DNA of 64,000 nt from Linyphia triangularis (GCA_963978545.1 OZ021730.1:12717796-12781795), one strand, 5' to 3'; positions 32,857-44,519 are shown, counted from the stretch's first letter. Notes: a model not told the origin generated them from the sequence alone. Translations and numbers: made by a program.

Positions 32857-33591
32857 GTATCAAGTACAAGAGGTATACATTGATTAACAGATGTTAATTC
32901 AGAAAATTTGTCTTGTCTAGTGGATTGTGTTTCAATGTCCAAATAATCCGTTGAATCTTGACACCTGAATCGCCCCCTCCCCTTTTTATGTTCTGGTCTG
33001 GGGATGCCGAGTGAAGGCTCTAGGGAGTGCTCACCAGGAAATGTCCTTCCATCCTAGTGGTATTTTACTTATGCTTGGAAAAGCTTTCATATTATAATTT
33101 ATACAGTTCTGTTAGACTGCACAAAATCTGTTCCACTAGCCTATTGCGATAAGAACTTTATAGGGTTTTTTGTTTGTTGATAAAATCTGCCATAAAACTG
33201 CATACCTCTTTTCAAGCACATGTTCATCTGTTGCTGTAAGACAGCACATTAAATTGCCAGGCTTATTATTCGCTGACCAAATGGTATAGTGGTTAGCATG
33301 CTAGCTTCTAGACCAGGAGGTTGCGGGTTCGTAAATGGGTTTTGTAAATGTATGTTAGCTTGTCTAATGACGAATGTTTCGGCGCATTATAGCCCTCGTG
33401 TTGCTGACAGCGTCAGATAATCTGAAAACAACCAACCAAGCCAGGCTTATTATAAAACATATACATGTATCAGGCTCACAATACATGCATCATCAGCATG
33501 AACTTGCAAGCTCTTTATTATCAATTGGTGTCCAATTCTTTATTCCTTCCAAAAGTCATGGGCAAGTTTTAACGAACATTACTTCATTTTA
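32857..33591. other. Intron stretch with one SINE
   Basis: No gene seen. It includes a C-rich run near 32973 and the SINE at 33270-33439; the last bases are the TTTTA flank of the next TIR element. Confidence 0.5.
33270..33439 (+). mobile_element. tRNA-derived SINE, copy 5 (head deleted across the B box)
   Basis: 170-bp copy with the 14-bp duplication GCCAGGCTTATTAT at 33256-33269 and 33440-33453. After GGTTCG the sequence jumps to TAAATGGGTT, so the end of the B box and the tRNA 3' part are lost. The tail is present. The flanking duplication is perfect. Confidence 0.88.
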
Positions 33592-36097
33592 CAGGGTGTC
33601 CACAGATCGGGAATATCGGGAAAAGTCAGGGAATTCGGCATTCTGGGAAAAATCAGGGAATTATCAGGGATTTTGTCAAAAAGTTTAAAGGAATCGGGGA
33701 ATTTTCTTAAATTAAACTGAAACTTTTAATTTTGCCTACTGAAGATACACTGCAAACAAAAATACCAAAAACAATTTGCAAAAAAATTTCAAAAAGAAAA
33801 ACGGCAAAAGTTCGAACCGCAAGACCGACCACGTAACTTCTCGCATTAAAATTTCCTCTCTAATTTTATCGCCTCTATCGGCATCATTTATGTTGGTATG
33901 TGATGGCCATTTTTCTGAGCGTTAAGGCGTTGAAATGGCCGTTATTTTCGTGATTATGGCTTCATGCGTGATGCTCATTTTCATGGGGTGTTACTGTATA
34001 ATAGCGTGTTACTATATATAGTTTCATTTGAGTTCATGATTTTCTACAACTAACAAATAATTCAAAACGGAACCTGTATACGTTCAGACTTCCCCAAAAA
34101 CCACCGATTGAATGAGTATTTTTCTTTAATGTCATAGCCTAGATCGGCATTATTTATGTTGGTATGTGATGGGCCATTTTGGCTGAGCGTTACGGTGATG
34201 AAAAGCCTCTACTTTCATGATTATGGAGGTCGAAATCGCGTTGTTGCTTGATGGTCATTTTCGTTGGATGTTACGCCGAAATAACAGTCACTGGCGCTAT
34301 TGCAGAGATTTTCATCTGTCAGACATGGCACAGTTCAGCTGAAACGCCGATTTTAGCTCTTTTTTTCCCACTGAAATTTCGATCATTCCTAAGATTAATA
34401 CAAATATGCATTACAATTTTATTGGGCTTGCTTGTAAGTCACGCAACAGTCAGTGGAACTTGCTTACGTTCAGACTTTTCCAAAAATCCGATGTCATGAT
34501 TACTTTTCTTGCAAATTGCCAACCTATAATTGACAATATTTACAATTGCGATTATTTTCGCTGAGCATTACGATGACGGAAGGACTGCTATTACCGAGAT
34601 TTGCATTACTACGACGATTGCTATCGCCGAATTTCCGCCGAGTATCACGCCGATATAATAGCCACTATTCCGAAGATTTGCGCCTCTATAGTTGTCGTTA
34701 TCGTCGAGATTTGCGGCTGTGATAGTCATTTTTGTTGATTGTTACATCGGTATAATCGCCTTATTTTAGACATTTCCACCGATAAAAGCTATTTTTATGC
34801 TAAAGTTTATATTTACGTTGGTGTGATTGCCATTTTTGCCGATTGTTGCCTTAGTGTAATTGCCGAGATTGGCGCCGTTATAATCGCCACTATCGACGAT
34901 ATTTATGTTGGATTAGTGGTAATTTTCACCTAGGTATAAGCAGTTTTAAAAGCAGATATTTTCGAGATTTTCAACGCCCTTTTGATGTCATTCACCTAGG
35001 CTTCCGCTGAAGTGATATCTGCTATGTCCGTGATTGGTGAGTATGTTAGGATCGGTTTCACCGTTTGGTTTGTATCGGTGCAGAATGATTAGAATTTTAA
35101 TTTTTTTTTTTTTTTTTTTTTTGCAAGAAATTTTTCCCTATTGCTCAATTTTATTGTATATCCTTATTTAAAATTGTAATTGTAACTACTATTGTATGTA
35201 AAATTGGTTATTTTAGCTTGAAAAAAGTTTGAAAATTTTACTACAAATATAAGCAATAGTTTAAAAGTTAAAGCAATTTTTTTATATAATTCTTTAAAAT
35301 TGTCCTGTGAAAATTTATTCATTTTGTAAAAAATGTTGCTTGGTTACTGTACTACCTTAACAGTGGTTGCAACTGAACTTAAACAAATAATAAAAAAAGA
35401 AAATAGAGGATGAAATGGAAAATTTAGTCAGTGAAATTATGCAAACTGAAAAGAAAATGGTGTAACTCCCCCAATCCAACCACATTCAAAGACAGTTTTT
35501 TTAAATACCCAAATTGATTTTTAATTTTTTTACCAAATTTATTTGATGCATAAAATATAAAAATAAGAAATTTACACTTCAAAAAGTTTTAAAAATTATT
35601 GATTGTTTAAAATTTTTATTAAAATTTCAAGTATTAGAAAATAAAAATAGTTAATATAATTTACAGTATTTGTGGAATGTTTCATTCACTGTGACATGAT
35701 TTATGGTTTATTTTTATTTTTAAAATTTTACTTAGAAGATAGCTTATTAAACCTGAAATTTAATACTAGTCCTCTTTTCTTGAGATTTGATTGTAAGTAA
35801 TGAAAAAAGTGTGATTTTAAAGTATAATTGCACATGCACATACAGTACAAGTACACTACACTTAATGGAGCAATTTTGTTTTTGTGTTACAAAGGTGTAA
35901 AGATAAACAGTACATGCATCATAATATTTTTTAATGATGGTAAGTCTGAATATTTTTTTATTTTTTTTTTGCTTGAAAGTTTATTATTTATAAATCTTTT
36001 TGTCGATAACTAATAATCGGGGAAAAAATTTGGTGTTACAGGGAATAATCAGGGAAATGTCAGGGAATTTCAAAATAACTTTTCTGTGGACACCCTG
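33592..36097. mobile_element. 2.5-kb non-coding TIR element
   Basis: Inverted ends CAGGGTGTCCACAGA, flanked by the direct repeat TTTTA (33587-33591 and 36098-36102). Subterminal regions on both sides repeat TCAGGGAATT-type words. The middle (34150-34960) is a degenerate tandem of GCCGAGATTTGCG/ATAATCGCCACTAT words, more CpG-rich than the surroundings. No transposase. CAGGG ends suggest a hAT relative, but the 5-bp flank is short for hAT, so the superfamily is open. Related sequence lies near 19973-20350 and 23060-23420. Confidence 0.72.
34150..34960. repeat. Degenerate GCCGAGATTTGCG-type repeat region
   Basis: Words such as GCCGATATAATAGCCACTAT, CCGAAGATTTGCGCC, GTCGAGATTTGCGG and GCCGAGATTGGCGCC recur at irregular 30-60-bp intervals. 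No reading frame is conserved between units. Confidence 0.6.
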
Positions 36098-36102
36098 TTT
36101 TA

Positions 36103-37124
36103 TAATCTGTGGAAGGCCCTCAGCGTATTCTTTTCAGCAAAGCCTCTCACTTTCCTTTTACCTGGAGAGATAAGTGCTTTTTATGTACAATGCAAAGTTC
36201 ATTGAAGTCATCCTAGCCAGGGCCACACTTGTTAGGGTCAAATACTAAGGTGCTTTTTATGTACAATGCAAAGTTCATTGAAGTCATCCTAGCCAGGGCC
36301 ACACTTGTTAGAGTCAAATACTAAGGTACTCTCCAGGCCGAAACAATTTTATAAAGTTGATGAGCACGGAGCCAATAAGTTCCGATTTTTCCCACGGAAC
36401 AGAAGTGATGCTAAAATCCTACCAAGATTTGATACTGTGATATCATTTGTTTGAAAAGGTTGATCCTGTTACAATTTTCATTTTCTGTATTAAAAATACT
36501 AGAAAGTATGTACATTTTTATAGGACAACATTTCGTTTCTCTTCCAAACTTGGACGTAAAGTATGAGTTTTATTTTACCACAAGAACATCACACTCTGCT
36601 TGAGGGAGGCCAGCAAATTTATCGGTGCAATTCTTGCTGAGTGCTTTGTTTCGCTGATATTTGTATCAGCTATCTGTTCCAATAGGGTACTGACCATGCT
36701 TGGGGCTTGTTTTCAAAGATCAGCAATGAAAGAAAACAGCAATTACCACACCTTGTAGCTTCACACACCTTATGGCTACTTCATAATAGTTATGTAGTTA
36801 GTCAATGAAGGCATCTGTTAGTTTGCCTTTTAATCCCAGGCCTTTATTGGTGTTTTTTAATTTCCTTTAACGAGTGCCTACTCTCTTCTGAGCGTGTCCT
36901 ATGCATTCAAGTTCATTCACGATATTCTTGCCATATATATATATATATTCCATAGTCTGGTAGGTAGCATTAGTGAACATGGAAGTTGGTTGATAAAAGT
37001 TACGGCTGATTAGTGGGCTGGCTGGATGATTGATTGTTGATGGAATTTCATAGTTTGGGTTGAATTTTATTGGTGCAAGAGCCACACCTTTAATATAGTA
37101 GTTACCCATTAATTTCTTTTCTAG
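36103..37124. other. Intron stretch upstream of the second EMC7 exon
   Basis: Holds a 76-bp tandem duplication (36174-36325). One short open piece near 36345 (QFYKVDEHGANKFRFFP) resembles coding sequence but is not recognised and has stops around it. It ends with the acceptor TTTCTTTTCTAG. Confidence 0.4.
36174..36325. repeat. 76-bp tandem duplication
   Basis: Two copies starting TGCTTTTTATGTACAATGCA at 36174 and 36250, with one A/G difference seen. The duplication is recent. Confidence 0.92.
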
Positions 37125-37205
37125 GTACTGATGATGGTTCTTCCGTTGTTGCTTATCATGGTCTTGCCCAAGATGATGAATGCAGCCGATCCTGAAACCC
37201 AAAGA
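37125..37205 (+). CDS. EMC7: EMC7 transmembrane exon
   Basis: 81-bp, phase 0-0 exon of 27 codons. It reads VLMMVLPLLLIMVLPKMMNA followed by ADPETQR, the single membrane-spanning helix that anchors EMC7, then the start of the cytosolic tail. From memory this matches the family's VMMMVLPLLIFVLLPKVVN and DPDMRREM. The acceptor is TTTTCTAG|GTA and the donor AGA|GTAAGT. The preceding intron is 20.1 kb and the following one 5.7 kb, both filled with transposons; exon and splice sites are nonetheless clean, which supports a functional gene. Confidence 0.93.
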
Positions 37206-37886
37206 GTAAGTTTCTTGATATTTTCAGAATGCTCTTATTGATATGTGATGTCCAAACTAAACTAAACGTGCATTTAAATTAGAGTTAAGAAGTTGAGAAC
37301 AAAACATTATAAATGAAAGGCTGATCTTTAATCCAGATGAAAAAATATATACAGATGACAATTACATGCTTAGTGATTTATCACTACAGTGACATGCAAG
37401 ATACGAAAGAAAGAGAAAGTGTACACAAAACACTTGCCTATATATATCATTCTCTACATGAACAGTTGCAGTTAAAACAGATACAGAAATTTGCATATAA
37501 TAAATAAGTTAATTTTCCTAGAAGTAACTATAAACAACTCAACCTAGTCCGCTCAATGTTTACGTTTGTAAACGAACTGGTCTGATCAGACTGAATGATG
37601 AAAAACCTACAACCCTTAAACACTATGGGTACCAAAATACTTTGTTTTCCAACAATATGGATGTTCAATTGGGACTTGGGTTTAAAATGTGCGAAATGCA
37701 TTTTGGAAAATGTGCTTAAAATGGATAGTACCTCGGAAGATATTATTGTATGTAAATTGTTATGTTTAAGCAGTTTTTTTCACAACGATTTGGTTTATAA
37801 TAAATGCAAGCTCCTCATAGTATGATTTTTTAACTTTATACTAGTCACTTGAAATATTGCTCTAATTTCTCGTGCCTTGCCATTAT
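37206..37886. other. Start of the second EMC7 intron
   Basis: AT-rich intron sequence between the donor and the hAT element. No recognisable gene; the open frame at 37595-37825 has no recognised similarity. Confidence 0.5.
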
Positions 37887-38849
37887 CAGGGTGTTTAGCA
37901 GCTTGGAACTACAAAAAAGGGGGGCTAAGGGACCAAAAATTAAAAAAAGGGACTTTTAAACAAAATTTGTTTTTATAGCATAGAAAAAATGCCTAGTGTT
38001 CAGTACCTACAAATTAAAGGGTTGAATTAAAAATTATTTGTCCAAGTGCAAACTTTGCACTCCAAACATTCATCTGGAGTGCACATTAAAAAGAAAAGAA
38101 TTAATTATTGACTGTATATTACTAAAAAAACACTGAAAATTATGATTACCATATTTTTTAAATTGTAAACAGACAGAACGCAAATAACAATTTTGGAGTG
38201 TAAATTTCACCTTTGCATCGGATTATTTCAACACATGATTAAACACTAGAATTCTTAGGAACTGCAGAAAACCTATATTTAACCAAAAAGTGATTATTCA
38301 TTTAAACTAAGAACTAAGAAGAAAGCTACATAAAAACCTGTACAGGCTGAAACATGTAAATTATATTAGTAAACTTAAAATTATAATTTTCAAATTTATT
38401 TTAAAGTGACTGTTACATGGAAAAAATTTAAGAATTCAATTTCAATTGATTCCTTATTGAACTAGTTAGGTTGAGGTTAAAAAAGATGTTATAATAATTA
38501 CAAAACTTGCAAAATAATAAAGTAGTGTTAATTAAAATGTATTAAATGACAAACAAATGTACTTTTAGGTTACTAATATTTATTTTAAGAATTTCATTGT
38601 GGTTTTAAAAAGGCTTGATGCATTTATCCTTTTTAAAAGTTTTAAACTATTTATTTAAATTTTTGGCTGTTTCTTAAAAAAAGAAGAAATATCTGATTTC
38701 TTTCCAATATGTTTAACAATTGTAGATAGTTCTTTCGAAGTTTCTGCTTCAGAACATCTTAATCTTTTCACACCATGCAGCATTCCTTGGGCAAGAGTCA
38801 TCTCTTCGAAATTCTTTTGTTTAATTGCACTTTCCAGCCTTTTGGTCGC

Positions 38850-40380
38850 TTCATTTAGTAATTGGTTTGCAGCTTTCTTCCTTTTCTCTTTTTCGTTTTT
38901 TTTACTATAAGGCTAGAGCTAAGTTCTTTTAATTCTGAAGCTGCTTCACTTCTAACTTTCAATTTTATTCTTTCTTCTGCATCCTTTTCTTTCATCTTAT
39001 TGATTCGCTTGACATTTTCTAATTGATCTTTGCAGCTTTTATGTGCATTAGAACCCAATAAAAGCAATTCCTTCGTAATTGGTACTAGGAAAGGCTTATT
39101 ATCGAATTTTTTATATCCCGAGAGAATATTTAGACGGGCATTTAAACCCCTTTCAGTCATTGAAGTTTTGTCAGAATTCAAAACATTGCCAGATGCCGAA
39201 AATCCACGTTGCACTGCCATGTGACAAGGCTAACATGGCCTTCACTACTTTGGCAACTACTGGGAATTTGATTTCATTAGATGCATTATTTATGGAAAAA
39301 ATTGCAGACCAATACTGGTCGATAGAACTTTCTTTCAATGATTCGATATCTTCAAATTTCAAAACCCTCCATTCGTCTACCAGGCGGCAAATGTCCATGT
39401 TGGAGGGTAGAGCTTTCCCCAAAGCGATAATTTGTGACTTGCTGATAGTCAATTTGAAGCTTTCCTTCGCTAAACATTGCAAATCCGACAGTAAACTACC
39501 ATGCATTTTTAACTGCCCTTTGAGGTAGGAATATCCTTCGATATAAAACTTTTGAGTTGCTAAACGGAACTGTTTCTCATCCTTGTCTTGCATTTTTGCC
39601 TTTCATTACTCAACTCTAAGCTGTAATTTATATCACCTAATGGCAATTTTTCAACTTCCTTCTCAGTCGTATCTTCAGGAATTACATATATTTTACTTTT
39701 AAGCTGCAACAGTAGATCATTTCCTTCCTCATACAATTTAGGAATCATAGGTTTCTCATTTAAACATTTTTTAAATGGAAAAAAAATTGGCAGTATCGAG
39801 AACAAAAATTAATTAAGCTTTAATGCTAGATTTAAGGAGTCTTGCAATTATTTGATACTGACTAGATTGTAGTTGAGCTGATGTGCCATGAGAAGGGGAA
39901 AAAAATAGGAAATATTTAAGGATTACTGGTCACTGTTCAAGTATTCTTGCAACAGCTGGCCCTAAAGTCAGCCATCTAGAGGGTGAATGTTTGATAAATC
40001 GATGACTTTTAACATTCAATTCTTTTTGCAATTTACAATAGTCCTCCCATCTTGCTGGCCAGTCATCAAAATAATAGTAAATGGATATTACTAGCTGCGT
40101 CACTTCATCACCCATCGCTTCTAAACCTTTTTGAAAGGCATTGTGAACTTTATGCAAGCTGCATGTCCCAATATCAATTAAAGATTTCTCCCGAACTGCC
40201 AAAAGACTCTCGTTAATCAATCTTGGGACAGTTTTGTTCACATTTGGGCCATCACAGCTTAACATAAGCATATTTTTAAGAGCTAAATTAGCATTTGATA
40301 ATGCTAACAAAATTTTATCATGAATATCTTTTCCAGTAGCATGGCCTAAAAAAAATGTATCAATGTGCTTGTGTTCGACA
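38850..40380 (-). pseudogene. hAT-type transposase remnant
   Basis: Starts at GHATGKDIHDKIL near 40370, then LSCDGPNVNKTVPRL (a catalytic-Asp region), IGTCSLHKVHNAFQKG, FDDWPARWEDY, HSPSRWLTLGPAVARILEQ, SYLKGQLKMHGSLLSDLQC and, near the end, a frame change into VQRGFSASGNVLNSDKTSMTERGLNAR, PFLVPITKELL and a Lys/Glu-rich tail. From family knowledge, the SHGNADVERGFSxxxxVL...SMSERTLNA block is the hAT dimerisation region. At least four frameshifts or stops and the missing N-terminus make it inactive. Confidence 0.78.
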
Positions 40381-40689
40381 AAGAGGGAAAAAAGGGAAAC
40401 GGCGCGTGCTGGTCACGTGATACATATACTGTGACCTCTCACATATACGCGGGTGCCACGGACAGCGAGAAAAACGCGCATAAGTGAAAAACCACAAAAT
40501 AGAGCTTAAAAGTGAAACATCAATGCAGACTACCTAGTAATATTGTTAATTAATATTATGTTCTATACATTATTACTGAAAAATGTAAATAAGATTACGT
40601 AGTTTCAAAATGCAAATAAAATAAAAGTTATGTGTCTTGCTTCCGTTAATTATTTTTGAGAACTCGTAGAAATGGAAATGCTTACACAC

Positions 40690-42366
40690 CTAAATTTGTT
40701 TTATTCTCATTATTTTCTTACAAAATAGTTTACGATCGATGATTGTTTTAGTTTTCTTGAATTTTCAAGAAGAGTTTTTTCAAGTTCATCAAGACTTGAA
40801 AAAGTTCCCTCACTTCCGGAGTTGAACTGGAAATAGTCGCGCAGAGTCTGTAAGGCCTCTAATGATGCAGTGTTGGGGGAACTATTGCCACATCTTCTTC
40901 ATCATCGTCGTCATCCTCTGCATTATCGTCCCGGCGATTTATTTCAGCCGCAATATCGCCAATTTCACGCAATTCCGTCGTAATTAAATTTTCGTCAGCA
41001 TCAACAAAATCATTGAAAGTAGCAGCGAGTCCACCCGACACAGTGTGCCAATCCTCTTCGTTGATGTCATTCTCACCTTCATTTTCTGGCTCCTCTCATT
41101 CATTTTCTTCTGGAAATGAAAATCCTGCTTTCTTAAAGCAATTTTTGATGCACTTGTCGGTGACGTCTCTCCGTGACGAGCACAACATGTGAATTGCATC
41201 AAGAACGGAAATTTGCTTCAATTCGTCTATCGTCGAACGTTTTGTTTCTATCGCAACCAATAGTCGACGAATTAAAGTTTTTCTGTAATTAACTTTCACA
41301 CAACGAATGATATTCAGATCTAAAGGTTGAATTTTGCTTGTGCAATTGGCAGGAAAAAATATAACTTTCGTGTTGGTGAATGTCGGAAGATCTTGTGGAT
41401 GAGCAGGGCATTGATCCATAGAGAGCAGAACTTTCCTTTTTTTCTTTTTCCATTTTCCTATCAAATTTATGAAGAAAATCTAAGAAAATGCGCAATGTCA
41501 TCCACGCAGTTTTGTTGTTCGTATAGTCACAAGGAAGCTTCTTAACGTTCTTAAAACAGCGAGGTTTCTTTGATCTGCCAATGACCAATGGCGGGAATTT
41601 TTCCGAACCATCGGTTTTGCAACAAAGCAAAGCTGTAAGTCTTTCTTTACTTTTTTTCCCACCATGGCATCCCGTATAGCACACATTCTCCAAGGAAGGT
41701 CCTTAGGAAGTCTTTAGTCATCCCTGTGACTCCGAATGACTTCCTAGGGACATCCCTGGGAGGATATGTGCTATATGGGATGGTTCTCCCTTGAATGTTA
41801 AGGTTCTATCAGGCATCAGTTTATAAAAAAGTCCAGTTTCGTCACAATTGTAGATGTTTTTTTGGTTCGTATCTGTTTACTAAAGCAACCAAGTCTTCTT
41901 TCCATTGTTCTACAGTTCCTTCATTGACACTCGCACTTTCTCCAGAAAGGACACGAGTTGCCAAGCTATGCCTATTTTTAAATTTTTCAATCCATCCGTG
42001 TGATGCAGAAAAGTTTTCCATTTCAAAACTCTTTGATAACTGTACAGCCTTTTCTCTTAGAAGTTCAATGTTAACAGGAATGTTCGAGGCACGAGTTTCT
42101 TTAAACCATAGCAGCAAAACTTTCTCAAATTCTTCGAATTTTCCGCTTTGAATTCTACTCCTTTTCTTTGATTGAATTCCGCATTCTCTATGAGCAACTA
42201 TAATCGCCTCCCGATTTTTTAAAATCCCTCTTAAAGTCGATTTTGGGATATTAAAATGCTCCGCTAAAGCTTTTTTCGTGGTGCAAGAATTTTCTTCAAA
42301 TTTTTTTATTACATCCAATTTAAACGAAATCGACAATTTCGTTCTTTTAGCCATTTTAAAACTCAA
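40690..42366 (-). pseudogene. Tigger/pogo transposase (CENP-B type), broken
   Basis: N-terminal helix-turn-helix: KRTKLSISFKLDVIKKFEEN and FNIPKSTLRGILKNRE, then the second CENP-B-like helix region FKETRASNIPVNIELLREKA and GWIEKFKNRH. The DDE domain follows with YNCDETGLFYKLMP (first Asp), LLSMDQCPAHP (second; relatives usually have DNCPAH) and CTSKIQPLDLNIIR (third; usually PLDQGII). The C-terminus has an acidic run then LRDYFQFN and LDELEKTLLE. Frameshifts occur at homopolymers near 41862 and 41455, another near 40870, and a 113-bp MITE interrupts the frame at 41669-41781. Otherwise the protein is nearly complete. Confidence 0.88.
41669..41781. mobile_element. Short palindromic MITE in the transposase
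   Basis: About 113 bp, beginning ATCCCGTATAGCACA and ending in its near complement TGTGCTATATGGGAT. It splits the transposase between TFKGEP and CHGGKKSKERL. The interior also repeats GGATG/TAGGAAGTC words in both orientations. Confidence 0.8.
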
Positions 42367-42873
42367 TCGTCTACAGTATCCGAAATTGCAAGAATGAATT
42401 CGTTAGCGATCAATGCACGTGGTACGGTACCGCACCAACACTTCTATTGGCTGCTGATGCTTTTACTGATGTCAGTCACAAGACTCCCCCCTTCCCTCCA
42501 CTCATACCCTAATCCCTAGGTAGAAGAACTGGAATCGGAACAATAGGGGAAGACGAAGGACTGCATTCCTAGAAGCAGAACAAAAGGGGAAAATTCTTGC
42601 CATAAGCAACACCTGTTTTTGAGCTTTTAGAACCCAAATTTCTAAACTGAAACTTTTTTTGTGCCGCGCATAAATGAACATGAATTATCATTGTTTTCCT
42701 ATATCACTGGCCGGGACCGCAGAAAAAAATTGTATAAGTGAAAAACGCGCATAAAAGAGAGCGCGTATTAGTGAGAGATCACTGTATATTTTAAAAAAGG
42801 GACTGAAGGGACCAACGCTAAACTCCCTGCATTACTTTAAAATAATGATAAAATATTAATACTTGTTTTTCAG

Positions 42874-42999
42874 GAGATGCAACAAATGCAGATGCCCAAG
42901 TATGATGTGCCTGAATTGTCTGAAATGATGACTTCTCTTTTTACTGGAGGAAAGCGGGCTCCCCCTGCTCGCAACAAGGTTGTAAAGAAAAGGCAATAA
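42874..42999 (+). CDS. EMC7: EMC7 terminal coding exon
   Basis: Acceptor TTGTTTTTCAG, then EMQQMQMPKYDVPELSEMMT, SLFTGGKRAPPARNKVVKKRQ and a TAA stop. The cytosolic tail matches the family pattern REMEQSMN...LPDVSEFMTRLF followed by a short basic end; the tail here is shorter than in vertebrates and lacks their Ser-rich stretch. Phase 0 entry. Together the three visible exons give 154 residues covering most of the mature protein. Confidence 0.92.
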   Translation, partial: EMQQMQMPKYDVPELSEMMTSLFTGGKRAPPARNKVVKKRQ

Positions 43000-43060
43000 C
43001 ATCAAATGTTTTCTAAATATTGCACTTTTTTGTAAATTTGTATATTTTAGATATTATTTA

Positions 43061-43066
43061 AATAAA
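43061..43066 (+). terminator. EMC7 poly(A) signal
   Basis: AATAAA 62 bp after the stop codon, followed by a T-rich stretch. A cleavage site at about 43085 would give a short 3' UTR. Confidence 0.7.
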
Positions 43067-43956
43067 TTTCTCTTCAGTTGCAATTGGTCTTTATTTCCAT
43101 CTTTTAATTGTGTTATTCAGTTAAGATAGGATACTGTATGTGCATCGACTGACTTACCCATTGGGTTCATAACAAATCATAAGTTCTAAGGTTAAATATC
43201 TAAAACATTAAAATTTTGTATCATAACCTTCATCACTAAATTTTTTTTAACCAAATGATATGAATTTGAGTTCATATGGACATATGGCTCTTCTATCGGC
43301 GTAATAATTTTTTGACTAATTTACAAAATTAATATTTGAAATATGGAGAAACACATACTGGCCTTCATGGAATGAAATAACATTGTGGGATTCGTATTAG
43401 ATGTAAAAAATAATTTATACTAAATTGGAGTCTCAGTTGGAATTATAAAAAATTGGCTACCTAGAAACACTCTTCAAATAACTACACCGGGTAATTCCAC
43501 ATCAAATCAACCAATGGTCAAATCGGCAGGTCAATGAAATTTATTCATTTTTGGTGTAAATGTAGTATTAGTACATTGAATTAAAAAAATCATATTTTGA
43601 GATTTTTTTCAAAGTTATGTATTTTTGAAAAATTTACAAATTTTGCATCATTTAACTATCTTTAAATAGTTGTAATTCAAGAACTAATCGACCTAGAGAG
43701 CTGAAATTTATGTCAGTTTATTCAGTTTTATATTGTCTTTGATAAAATATATAACACATGACTAAGTGTTTTTTAAACAATATTTATTTTTTTAATTAAA
43801 AAAAGTTTTTTTTTATAATTTAAAATCGGAATTTTATTTTTTTTTTGAAAAAAATATATTATATTTAATCATCTTTTACAAACATTCTTGCAAAATTTCA
43901 AGATGGTACTCCCATGGTATCATAGGGAAAAAAAATTCTGTAGGTAACTCTCTGGC

Positions 43957-44324
43957 TGACGCACGGGACATCTTGGCTCTTTTTTCTACTCGTAAATTGA
44001 TAAGATTTATAAAACTAAGGTGAATCTAATAGTTATGTTTTCATTTTATATTATATTACTTGGTGACAAAGTTATATGGAAAAATAATTATTTTAACTAG
44101 GTCAAATATGCATTTATATCGTCTGACGCACAGGATACGGACGTGTCCCGTGCGTCAGACGATATAAATGCATACGTAACCTAATTAAAATAATTATTTT
44201 TCCATATAACTTTGTCCCCAAGTAAAGCTATATAAAAAAATAGCTAATAAAGCAAAATTGCTAGATTGATAAGGATTTTAGAATTCTAATTTATGAGTAG
44301 AAAAAAGAGCTAAAATGTCTTGTG
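43957..44324. repeat. Imperfect inverted repeat inside the 43489 element
   Basis: Two ~180-bp arms meet near 44141. The inner ~100 bp are very similar (both contain ACAAAGTTATATGGAAAAAT and CATTTATATCGTCTGACGCA); the outer parts are more diverged. GACGCACGGGAC-like sites mark the outer left end and both sides of the centre. Confidence 0.82.
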
Positions 44325-44519
44325 CTTAAAGCAGAGAATTGCTCATGTATGATTGTCTGCACAATTTTTATATGAAAAAAAAACAACATTTTGTTAAAAA
44401 TTAATTTAAGTATCGAATGTGGCCCATTTGAGTATAAAATACTGTTTTCTAGTCATGTAATTAAATATCAATATTCAGATGAAATAATAGTCTGCCATTT
44501 GTTACACTAATATTTGAAG

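Larger units (their letters stand above)
40429..42784 (-). mobile_element. Tigger/pogo-type DNA transposon
   Basis: Inverted ends CTGTGACCTCTCAC (left) and CAGTGATCTCTCAC (right, reversed), flanked by TA on both sides (40427-40428 and 42785-42786); GCGCATAAGTGAAAAA-type words lie in inverted orientation subterminally. 2356 bp long, with a CENP-B-like transposase on the - strand. It sits within the hAT element at 37887-42829, 45 bp from its right end, so it is younger than that element. Confidence 0.9.
37887..42829 (-). mobile_element. hAT transposon invaded by a Tigger/pogo element
   Basis: Left end CAGGGTGTTTAGC; right end, reversed, CAGGGAGTTTAGC. CATTAT and CATTAC flank them, an imperfect duplication. 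The - strand carries the C-terminal two thirds of a hAT-type transposase (38850-40380). A Tigger/pogo element (40429-42784) sits close to the right end, and the N-terminal part of the hAT transposase is missing, so an internal deletion or a deleted source copy is likely. Lies wholly in an EMC7 intron. Confidence 0.8.
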
